Origin: Micromonospora chersina
GTDB lineage: Bacteria; Actinomycetota; Actinomycetes; Mycobacteriales; Micromonosporaceae
Length of the DNA stretch: 64,000 nucleotides
Assembly: GCF_900091475.1 (NCBI RefSeq)
Contig: NZ_FMIB01000002.1
Coordinates: 3,162,001-3,226,000 of the forward strand
Direction: 5' to 3'
In this document: in pieces, positions 57,473-64,000 of the stretch
Numbering within the stretch: position 1 is the stretch's first letter
Layout of the letters: the number at the start of each line of letters is the position of its first letter
Notes under the pieces: model-generated
What the model was told of the DNA's origin: nothing
Seen by the model: the letters and a program-made list of their open reading frames with translations, nothing else
Databases searched by the model: none
Made by a program: the position numbers and the translations under genes

Positions 57473-58719
57473 CGGGTCTCCTCCCTCGGCGCCGGCAGGG
57501 TGACCCGTACCCGCCAGCGGTCACCCTCCGGCCCGGCGGTGAGCTGCCCGCCGAGCAGCAGCACCCGCTCCCGCATGCCGTCGAGGCCGCGCCCGCCGCC
57601 ACCCGGCCCCGTGGCGCCGCGCAGCCCGTTGACCAGCTCGATCTCCAGACGACCATCGGGTACGGCCACCCGCAGCTCCACCGGCCCCCGCCCGTGCCGG
57701 GCCGCGTTGGTGAGCCCCTCCTGGACGATCCGGTAGCCCTCCCGGGACACGACGGCGGGCAGGCCGGCCAGCGCCCCGCTGACCCGGGGCTCCACCACCA
57801 GGCCGGCGGCCCGGGTGTCGGCGACCAGCCGGTCCAGCCCGTCGAGGGTGGCCTGCGGCGCGGTGGGTCTGGGCGCTCGCCCGTCCTCGGTCTCGCGGAG
57901 CAGCCCGAGCACGTGGTCCAGGTCGTCCATGGCGCGGCGGCTGGTCTCCTCGATGGCGCGCAGCGCCCGCCGGCTGAACTCCGGGTCGGTGTCGAGCAGC
58001 TCGCGGGCGGCCCCGGCCTGGAGGGTCGCCACCGTGAGCGCGTGGCCCACCGAGTCGTGCAGCTCGCGGGCCAGCCGGTTGCGCTCGGCCAGCCGGGCGG
58101 ACCGGGCCTCCAGGGCGGCGATCCGCTCGGCCTGCGCCGGCCCGAGCAGCACCGGGGCCATCGAGGCGGCGAGCGCGCCCAGCCCCGCGACCGCGTATCC
58201 GAGCGCGACGAGCAGGGCCAGCCCGGCCAGTCCCGCCGCGACCGGGTGACCCGGGCCGAACGGGCCGAAGCCGTCCTCGGGCGCGGCGCCGGTGTCGACG
58301 CCGACCAGCCCGGCGAGGAAGACCAGCGCCATGGGGAACGCGCTGATCGCCGCGAACAGCACCAGGCCGCCGGTGAACAGGTGCAGGGCGATCCAGAGCG
58401 CGGCGCGCAGCCGGGTCTCCCGGTCGATCCGGTGGCCCGGCGCGGGCTCGGGCAGGTCGACAGCGAGCAGCGCCCGGGCCGCGGCGATCTCCAGCGCCCG
58501 GCTGCCGGCGAGGAACACCGGCACGGCGGCGAGCACCACGGCGACCAGCAGCAGGCCGGCGCCGATCGGGCGGGGCACGTCGTCGTTGCCGAGCAGTTGC
58601 GCGAACGTCGCCGCGAGCAGCGCGTACGGCAGGGCGAGCACCCCGCCGAGGAGCAGGAACACGGCACGCCGCCAGGTGCTCCCGCGCACCAGCGGCGCCA
58701 GCACACCCCGGACCGTCAC
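57469..58719 (-). CDS. Sensor histidine kinase, NarL-partner type (HisKA_3)
   Basis: A 416-residue kinase. Six or seven membrane segments in the first 195 residues, then a short coiled coil, the HisKA_3 phosphoacceptor box with His221 (LARELHDSVGHAL), the N-box (EGLTNAARHG) and G-box (GRGLDGMRERV). The first half has no obvious extracytoplasmic sensor domain, so the signal may be membrane stress or a lipid-soluble compound. Coupled to the response regulator gene by ATGA. Confidence 0.93.
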   Translation of the reverse strand: MTVRGVLAPLVRGSTWRRAVFLLLGGVLALPYALLAATFAQLLGNDDVPRPIGAGLLLVAVVLAAVPVFLAGSRALEIAAARALLAVDLPEPAPGHRIDRETRLRAALWIALHLFTGGLVLFAAISAFPMALVFLAGLVGVDTGAAPEDGFGPFGPGHPVAAGLAGLALLVALGYAVAGLGALAASMAPVLLGPAQAERIAALEARSARLAERNRLARELHDSVGHALTVATLQAGAARELLDTDPEFSRRALRAIEETSRRAMDDLDHVLGLLRETEDGRAPRPTAPQATLDGLDRLVADTRAAGLVVEPRVSGALAGLPAVVSREGYRIVQEGLTNAARHGRGPVELRVAVPDGRLEIELVNGLRGATGPGGGGRGLDGMRERVLLLGGQLTAGPEGDRWRVRVTLPAPREETR

Positions 58720-58776
58720 CCGGCCATTCTCCCGCCCGGGTACGTCCGCCGACTCCCCCGTGACGGGGAGATCGGG

Positions 58777-59274
58777 TCAGCGGTGGTCCTGGACGTACTT
58801 CTCCGGGTCCTTGTCGCGGAAGGGCAGGTCGCGCCCGTTCTTGTGCTCGCCGTAGAAGGTCAGCCACCGTTGCCCCAGCTCGGCCCGCAGCTCGACGCTC
58901 GCGTGCCGGCGGAAGTCCGGCAGCGCCTCGTCCTCCTCCTCGGCCAGGTGCTCGCTGTTCTCCCGGCGGGCCCGCCACACCGCGGCCCACCAGGCGTCCG
59001 AGCCGACCTCGTGCAGCTTCGACTCGGCGACGGCGTCGCGGATCTTGTTGTGGTCGCCGATGGCGTCCTCGGTCTCCTCCGCGCCGTCGTCGCCGTGCCG
59101 GACCAGGTGCGGGTAGAGGATGGCCTCCTCGGCCTCCGCGTGGATGTCGAGGTGCAGGGCGAGCGCCTCCCAGACGGCCAGCAGCTCGGCCGGGTCGCGG
59201 GCGTCGTCCAGGCGGGCGAACCCGCGGCGGAAGGCGGCGTGGTCGTCGAGGATCAGTGCGGTGATGTCGTCCAT
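58777..59274 (-). CDS. Hemerythrin-like (HHE) domain protein
   Basis: A 165-residue helical protein. The iron ligands are seen as DDHAAFRRGF, HLDIHAEAEEAILYPHL, IGDHNKIRDAV and ENSEHLAEEEDEALPDF (His and Glu/Asp at the expected helical positions). Such proteins bind a di-iron centre and sense or store oxygen or NO. ATG 59274 selected. It follows the aldo/keto reductase gene by five bases, so both are likely one operon. Confidence 0.9.
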   Translation of the reverse strand: MDDITALILDDHAAFRRGFARLDDARDPAELLAVWEALALHLDIHAEAEEAILYPHLVRHGDDGAEETEDAIGDHNKIRDAVAESKLHEVGSDAWWAAVWRARRENSEHLAEEEDEALPDFRRHASVELRAELGQRWLTFYGEHKNGRDLPFRDKDPEKYVQDHR

Positions 59275-59279
59275 GGTGG

Positions 59280-60248
59280 TCACTTCCGGGTGCGGGCGCG
59301 GATCAGCTTGGGTACGGCGGCCAGCCCGGTGACCGGGCGGAACGCGTGGGCGGCGGTGACCAGTGCGGCGTGCTCGTCGTCGGCCAGGTCGATCTCGGCG
59401 GCGGCGGCGTTGCGCTCCACCTGCTCCACCCCGGACGCGCCGGGGATGGCGACCACGTTGGGGTGGCGGAGCAGGTACGCCAGGGCGATCTGGCTGGGCG
59501 TGGCGTCGTGCGCGTCGGCCACCTCGCGCAGGGTGGCGATCAGCTCGGTGCCCCGTTCCAGGTTCTCCGGCAGGAAGTACGGGTTGGCCCGGCGCACCGC
59601 CCCGGCCGGCGGGTTCCGCGCGTCGTACCGGCCGGAGAGGAAGCCCTGCCCCAGCGGGCTGTACGCGATGACGATCCGCCCGGCCTGCTCCGCGTACGGG
59701 ATGAGGTCCTTCTCGGGGCCGCGGTCGACCATGCTGTAGCGGACCTGGTTGCTCAGCACCCGGCGGCCCAGCGCGGCCTCGGCGAACCGCCAGCGGCGCA
59801 GTCCGTAGTTGCTGACCCCGACCTCGCCGACGAGCCCGACGTCCTGGAGCGCGCGCATGCCGCGCATGGTGGTGGTGTCGGCGACCACCGGGTTGGGCTG
59901 GTGCACCTGGTAGAGGTCGATGCCGGCGACGCCGAGCCGGGCGGCCGAGGCGACCGCCCGCTGCTGCACCACCGGGGCGAGCGGCAGCACCGGGAAGATC
60001 TTGCTGGCCACGACGACCTTGGCCCGGTCGCCGCCAAGCGCCGCGCCGAGGATGCGCTCGCTGCGGCCGAAGCCGTAGATCTCGGCGGTGTCGAAGAGCG
60101 TGACGCCCAGGTCGAGCGCGCGCCGGACGATCTGCGCCGCCCGCTGTTCGTAGTCGGGGCCGTAGCCCCACTCGCGCGAGCCGAACTGCCACGTGCCGAG
60201 GCCGATCTTGGAGATGGGCTTGGGGGTGTCGAGCGGGACGTAGCGCAT
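59280..60248 (-). CDS. Aldo/keto reductase
   Basis: A 322-residue NADPH-dependent reductase with TIM-barrel. N-terminal ISKIGLGTWQFGSREWG, catalytic Asp-Tyr-Lys-His set seen in TLFDTAEIYGFG, VVVASKIFP and DLYQVHQPNP, cofactor-binding YSPLGQGFLSGRYD and IPGASGVEQVERN. The ATG at 60248 fits the normal N-terminus; the frame extends further but not usefully. Operon with the hemerythrin gene suggests a stress role. Divergent from the second aldo/keto reductase. Confidence 0.92.
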   Translation of the reverse strand: MRYVPLDTPKPISKIGLGTWQFGSREWGYGPDYEQRAAQIVRRALDLGVTLFDTAEIYGFGRSERILGAALGGDRAKVVVASKIFPVLPLAPVVQQRAVASAARLGVAGIDLYQVHQPNPVVADTTTMRGMRALQDVGLVGEVGVSNYGLRRWRFAEAALGRRVLSNQVRYSMVDRGPEKDLIPYAEQAGRIVIAYSPLGQGFLSGRYDARNPPAGAVRRANPYFLPENLERGTELIATLREVADAHDATPSQIALAYLLRHPNVVAIPGASGVEQVERNAAAAEIDLADDEHAALVTAAHAFRPVTGLAAVPKLIRARTRK

Positions 60249-60346
60249 GGACTCGAAGCTACCCAAGCGAAGGGAAGCGCACGCCGGTTCCGGCGGCCCC
60301 ACCTCCGGCCCGACCTGGGCGCCGGGCCGGGACTAGGGTCGGACGG

Positions 60347-61336
60347 GTGACCTACCTCGCCAGCGAAGACCGTTACGACTCGATGATCTACCGGCGCAGC
60401 GGCCGGAGCGGCCTGCGCCTGCCCGCCATCTCGCTCGGGCTGTGGCACAACTTCGGGCCGGACCGGCCGTACGAGCGGCAGCGGGACATCGTCCGGCGCG
60501 CCTTCGACCTCGGGATCACCCACTTCGACCTGGCCAACAACTACGGCCCGCCGCCCGGCACGGCCGAGGAGAACTTCGGCCGGATGCTCGCCACCGACCT
60601 GAAGCCGTACCGGGACGAGCTGGTCATCTCCAGCAAGGCCGGCTACCTCATGTGGCCCGGCCCGTACGGCGAGTGGGGCTCGCGCAAGTACCTGATCTCC
60701 TCGCTGGACCAGTCGCTGCGCCGGATGGGGCTCGACTACGTCGACATCTTCTACTCGCACCGGTTCGACCCGGACACCCCGCTGGAGGAGACGATGGGCG
60801 CGCTGGACGCGGTCGTCCGCTCCGGCAAGGCGCTCTACGTGGGCGTCTCCAACTACAACTCGGAGCAGACCGCCCGGGCCGCCGAGATCCTCCGCGAGCT
60901 GGGCACGCCGCTGCTGATCAACCAGCCGTCGTACTCGATGCTCAACCGCTGGACCGAGGCCGACGGGCTGCTCGACACGCTGGAGCAGGCCGGCGCCGGC
61001 TGCATCGCCTACAGCCCGCTGGCGCAGGGCCTGCTCACCGACCGCTACCTGGCCGGCATCCCGGCCGACTCCCGGGTCCGGACCAGCGTCTTCCTCAACG
61101 AGAGCGACCTCAGCGAGGAGAAGATGGCCACCATCCGCGGGCTCGCCGCGGTCGCCGAGCGGCGCGGACAGAGCCTGGCCCAGCTCGCGCTGGCCTGGGC
61201 GCTGCGCGACCCCCGGATGACCAGCCTCATCATCGGGGCGAGCAGCGTGGCCCAGCTGGAGGGGAACGTCGCCGCGCTGGACAACCTCGACCTCGGCGTC
61301 GACGAACTGGCCGAGATCGACCGCCACCTGGGCTGA
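60347..61336 (+). CDS. yghZ: Aldo/keto reductase, YghZ-type (L-glyceraldehyde 3-phosphate reductase-like)
   Basis: A 329-residue enzyme very close to E. coli YghZ/Gpr: SGLRLPAISLGLWHNFG, THFDLANNYGPPPGTAEENFG, ISSKAGYLMWPGPYGEWGSRKYL, DIFYSHR, IGASSVAQLEGNV. YghZ reduces L-glyceraldehyde 3-phosphate and methylglyoxal and is part of the detoxification network. The loop around GIPADSRVRTSV is shorter than in E. coli. GTG start. It ends three bases from the convergent LPMO gene. No operon partner. Confidence 0.92.
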   Translation: MTYLASEDRYDSMIYRRSGRSGLRLPAISLGLWHNFGPDRPYERQRDIVRRAFDLGITHFDLANNYGPPPGTAEENFGRMLATDLKPYRDELVISSKAGYLMWPGPYGEWGSRKYLISSLDQSLRRMGLDYVDIFYSHRFDPDTPLEETMGALDAVVRSGKALYVGVSNYNSEQTARAAEILRELGTPLLINQPSYSMLNRWTEADGLLDTLEQAGAGCIAYSPLAQGLLTDRYLAGIPADSRVRTSVFLNESDLSEEKMATIRGLAAVAERRGQSLAQLALAWALRDPRMTSLIIGASSVAQLEGNVAALDNLDLGVDELAEIDRHLG

Positions 61337-61339
61337 GGA

Positions 61340-62242
61340 CTACCAGATCCGGCGCCGGCCGGCGCGGTGGTTACGGACCCCGCACGGCCGGCCCGCCGGC
61401 ACGCTGCCGGCCCGCCGCAGCCGCAGCGCCACCACCGCCGCGAGCAGCACGGTGACCCCGGCCGCCGCGCCGACCACCACCGGCCGGGGGACGCCGTCCG
61501 TGTCCGTCACGGCCGCCACCGGCACCCCGGCCGCCGGGTCGCCGCCGCCGGTCGCGGCCCTCGGCACGGTACGCGGGGCCGCCGCGGGTGTGCTCCGCGG
61601 CGCGGACGCCGCCTCGCCGGACGCCGCCCGGAACACCACGTCGGAGCACGAGTAGTAGGTGTCCTGGGTGTTCGAGTTCTGCCAGATGGTGTAGATGATG
61701 TGCCGGCCGGTGCGCCCGGCCGGCAGCCGACCCGGCATCTGGTAGGCGCCGTCCCGGATCGGCGGGTCGGTGACCGTCAGGAACGGCTTCTCCTCCAGGT
61801 CCGCCCAGGTGAGCCGGCGGGTCGGGGCGTACGAGGCGGTGGTGGCGTAGAACCGGAACGTGCCCCTGTGCGGGATCGTGGTGCGGTAGCGGAAGGTGTG
61901 CCGGGCCCCGGCCGTGAGCGTGGTGGCCGGCCAGTCGGTCCGCGGCAGGTCCAACCCCCGGTACGCCGACAGCCCGCCGCTGCACAGTTCCCCGTCGGGG
62001 ATGCGTTCCCGGTCCCGCCCGTCGATCTGTGCCACCCGGATGTTGTCCCACTCCCGAACGGCCGCCCCGGCGGCGATCGCCGCCCGGCAGGCCGGCGTGT
62101 CCGCCCGGCCACCCTCCGGGCCGCAGGCCGCGGCCCGGCTCAACGGGCTCGTGGGGGCGCCGTGGGCGCTCGCCGGCACGCCGGTGAGCAGCAGGGTCGC
62201 GGCGACGGCGGCGAGCGCGGCGAGCGTGCGGCGTACGGCCAT
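61340..62242 (-). CDS. AA10 lytic polysaccharide monooxygenase with C-terminal membrane anchor
   Basis: A 300-residue exported enzyme. Signal peptide ([21 protein letters not shown]) would leave His27 as the mature N-terminus, the first copper ligand; the second histidine lies in TTIPHRGTF, and the axial aromatic residue in SCSDVVF. WDNIRV and YTIWQNSN are typical AA10 segments. These enzymes oxidise chitin or cellulose. After about 210 comes an Ala/Pro/Thr stalk and a helix ([19 protein letters not shown], about 255-275) followed by a basic tail, so it stays attached to the membrane; most AA10 proteins are free. ATG 62242. Confidence 0.9.
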   Translation of the reverse strand: MAVRRTLAALAAVAATLLLTGVPASAHGAPTSPLSRAAACGPEGGRADTPACRAAIAAGAAVREWDNIRVAQIDGRDRERIPDGELCSGGLSAYRGLDLPRTDWPATTLTAGARHTFRYRTTIPHRGTFRFYATTASYAPTRRLTWADLEEKPFLTVTDPPIRDGAYQMPGRLPAGRTGRHIIYTIWQNSNTQDTYYSCSDVVFRAASGEAASAPRSTPAAAPRTVPRAATGGGDPAAGVPVAAVTDTDGVPRPVVVGAAAGVTVLLAAVVALRLRRAGSVPAGRPCGVRNHRAGRRRIW

Positions 62243-62355
62243 GTCATCGACCTCCCGGGCACTGGTACGGGCGCGGGCCGGCAAAGGTTCGATCGGCGGC
62301 CCGAGTGCTGGGAGCCGTTCGGCACGAGGGGGGCGGTGGCCCTAGCGTGGTCGGC

Positions 62356-63357
62356 ATGCGGGTCGCCGTCTTCAGCACCAAGCCGTACGACCGGGACTTC
62401 CTCGACGAGGCGAACGCGACGGCCGGCCACGACCTGGTCCTGCTGGAGCCCCGGCTCTCGGTGGAGACGGCGGCGCTGGCGGCCGGCGCCGACGCGGTCT
62501 GCGCCTTCGTCAACGACGACCTCGGCGAGCCCGTGCTGGACCGGCTCGCCGCGTCCGGGGTACGCCTGGTGGCGCTGCGCTCGGCCGGCTACAACCACGT
62601 GGACGTGGCGGCGGCCACCCGGCTGGGCGTCACCGTGGTGCGGGTCCCGGAATACTCGCCGCACGCGGTGGCCGAGCACTGCGTCGGGCTGATGCTCACG
62701 CTCAACCGCCGGATCCACCGCGCTCACAACCGCGTACGCGAGCACAACTTCGCGCTGACCGGGCTGCTCGGCTTCGACCTGCACGGCAAGACCGTCGGGG
62801 TGGTCGGCACCGGCAAGATCGGTGTCTGCGTGGCCCGGATCATGGCCGGCTTCGGCTGCCGGGTGCTGGCCAGCGACCCGTACCCGAACCCGGAGGCGCT
62901 CGCCGTCGGCGTCGAGTACGTGCCGTTGAAGACCCTGCTGGCCGAGTCGCACGTGGTGACGCTGCACTGCCCGCTGACCCCGGAGACGCACCACCTGATC
63001 GACGAGGAGCGCATCGCGCAGATGCGCCCCGGCGTGATGCTGATCAACACGAGCCGGGGCGCGCTGGTGGACACCCGGGCCGTCATCCGCGGGCTGAAGA
63101 CCGGCCGGATCGGGCACCTCGGGCTCGACGTCTACGAGGAGGAGACCGAACTCTTCTTCGAGGACCTCTCCGACCAGATGCTGCGCGACGACGACTTCTC
63201 CCGGCTGAGCACCTTCCCCAACGTGCTGATCACCGGCCACCAGGCGTTCTTCACCCAGGAGGCCATGCACAACATCGCCGCCACCACGATCGCGAACCTG
63301 GACGCGGTGGAACGGCACGGCCCCGACGGGGTCACCGGGCCGGCCCGGGTCTGCTGA
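62356..63357 (+). CDS. ldhA: D-lactate dehydrogenase
   Basis: A 333-residue NAD-dependent enzyme that reduces pyruvate to D-lactate, close to E. coli LdhA in length and along its whole sequence. Markers: [24 protein letters not shown] site [13 protein letters not shown], catalytic Arg in NTSRGALVD, Glu in [13 protein letters not shown], His in [10 protein letters not shown]. The ATG at 62356 gives the conserved start [11 protein letters not shown]; a longer frame exists. Monocistronic by context. Confidence 0.95.
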   Translation: MRVAVFSTKPYDRDFLDEANATAGHDLVLLEPRLSVETAALAAGADAVCAFVNDDLGEPVLDRLAASGVRLVALRSAGYNHVDVAAATRLGVTVVRVPEYSPHAVAEHCVGLMLTLNRRIHRAHNRVREHNFALTGLLGFDLHGKTVGVVGTGKIGVCVARIMAGFGCRVLASDPYPNPEALAVGVEYVPLKTLLAESHVVTLHCPLTPETHHLIDEERIAQMRPGVMLINTSRGALVDTRAVIRGLKTGRIGHLGLDVYEEETELFFEDLSDQMLRDDDFSRLSTFPNVLITGHQAFFTQEAMHNIAATTIANLDAVERHGPDGVTGPARVC

Positions 63358-63434
63358 CCGAACGGACCAGCGGGGCGGCGGCGGAGCGGGGTGCGGCCCT
63401 ACAGTGACGGCACCCCGTGATCAAGGAGCGTGCC

Positions 63435-64000
63435 GTGTCCGAGCCGCCACAGACGCCAGAACCGCCCCGCCCCGCCCCGGCGGGCGGGTCCGCGGCCGGC
63501 GACGTCCCCACCGACGTCACGCCGCACCTGCTCGTCGCGCCCGCCGTGGCGGGTGCGCCGCCCGCGATGCCGTGGCCCGGCCCGGAGGGGCAGCCCGCCT
63601 GGGCCATCCCGGTGGTCGTGCCGCCGGGCACCCGCGGCTACGCGCTCTTCGTGCCGCTGGTGCCGGTGGCCGAGGCCGAGCCGGGCGCCGCCCCGGGGGC
63701 GGCCGCCCCGCGGGTGCTGGTCCCCGCGCCGGGCGTGCCCACCCAGGCCGCCCCGCCGGCCGTCGAGACCCCGGCCCCGAGCCGCGCCGTGGCCTCCGGT
63801 GACGACGGCACCGGCACCACGACCGACGCCGCCGCCACGGCGGCCTCCACCTCCGTCGGACCGTCCGATACCGAGGCTCAGCCGGCACCGGCCACGAAGG
63901 CCGACCCGCAACCCGACGCCGCCCCGGCGAAGGCCGCCACTCCGACCGCCGGACCGGCGACGACCGCGGCATCCGCAACGACCGCGGGATCCGCAACGAC
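63435..64000 (+). CDS. Pro/Ala/Thr-rich protein, truncated by the window end
   Basis: GTG 63435 has AAGGAG seven bases upstream. About 188 residues are visible, low-complexity Pro, Ala and Thr with short strand-like stretches (AWAIPVVVPPGTRGYALFVPLVPV). At the end the sequence enters an 18-base tandem repeat coding for TTA(A/G)SA. No domain is recognised. Probably the flexible N-terminal part of a membrane or secreted protein. Confidence 0.7.
   Translation, partial: MSEPPQTPEPPRPAPAGGSAAGDVPTDVTPHLLVAPAVAGAPPAMPWPGPEGQPAWAIPVVVPPGTRGYALFVPLVPVAEAEPGAAPGAAAPRVLVPAPGVPTQAAPPAVETPAPSRAVASGDDGTGTTTDAAATAASTSVGPSDTEAQPAPATKADPQPDAAPAKAATPTAGPATTAASATTAGSAT
63960..64000 (+). repeat. 18-base tandem repeat at the window end
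   Basis: ACGACCGCGG(C/G)ATCCGCA occurs at 63960-63977 and 63978-63995, and a third copy begins. It keeps the reading frame. Its full length lies outside the window. Confidence 0.8.

Overview
The window is a 64 kb chromosomal segment of a very GC-rich actinomycete. Several traits point to Micromonosporaceae, most likely Micromonospora or a close relative: strong GC bias at third codon positions, frequent GTG starts, a tmsAB-type operon for 10-methyl-branched fatty acids, F420-type reductases, many ECF sigma factors and one-component regulators, a TipA-like MerR protein and an AA10 polysaccharide monooxygenase. The genus is an inference from gene content, with no rRNA or marker gene present. 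There is no tRNA, rRNA, CRISPR array, insertion sequence or prophage that I can recognise.

Layout. 1-5.1 kb: an MMPL exporter with a frameshifted partner lipoprotein, a small membrane protein and an EgtD-like methyltransferase. 5.2-10.9 kb: a secreted-type six-cysteine protein, an F420-type reductase, a PadR/ABC ATPase/FtsX operon and a membrane-F420 enzyme fusion. 10.9-13.3 kb: a first ECF42 sigma / DUF998 / DGPF operon. 13.3-17.5 kb: small enzymes, YidD and a HigBA-like module with a broken toxin. 17.5-22.5 kb: an ECF41 sigma factor, AraC, an APH-like kinase and a second six-cysteine protein. 22.6-25.5 kb: a Sec-exported nuclease toxin with a probable immunity gene. 25.8-29 kb: gluconate uptake and phosphorylation. 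29-36 kb: ABM, a TipA-like regulator, a GGDEF-EAL protein and a trypsin-like pseudoprotease. 36-40.4 kb: ArsR and S41 peptidase, then a two-gene unit of an unknown protein and a four-cysteine RecB/Cas4-like nuclease. 40.4-43.4 kb: a second DGPF/ECF42 module and an ArsR/AHSA1 pair. 43.5-46.3 kb: tmsAB. 46.3-52.2 kb: YbaK, DUF427, a ricin-type lectin, MFS, GlxA, DinB, a cell-wall hydrolase and a 0.6 kb gene-free stretch with long inverted repeats. 52.2-60 kb: VWA plus MoxR/BchI-type ATPase, a two-component system, hemerythrin and aldo/keto reductase. 60.3-64 kb: aldo/keto reductase, AA10 LPMO, LdhA and a Pro/Ala-rich protein cut by the window end.

Main points. The best candidate for an undescribed system is the pair at 22616-25524: signal peptide, calcium-type DxDxDG repeats, a hydrophobic pre-toxin region and a PD-(D/E)XK nuclease tip, followed at once by a small cytosolic protein without a recognised family. 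Second is the 499-residue protein plus four-cysteine nuclease at 37296-39906. Also notable are a protease-like protein with all three catalytic residues replaced, two proteins sharing a six-cysteine domain with identical cysteine spacing, two ECF42/DGPF modules with the same promoter architecture, and two genes broken by what look like single-G losses in G runs, which may be real mutations or assembly errors.

Many units are tightly packed. ATGA overlaps join padR/ATPase/permease, tmsA/tmsB, kinase/regulator and the methyltransferase/membrane-protein pair. Strong hairpins end several operons, and palindromes sit in front of the PadR, XRE, ArsR and MerR genes.
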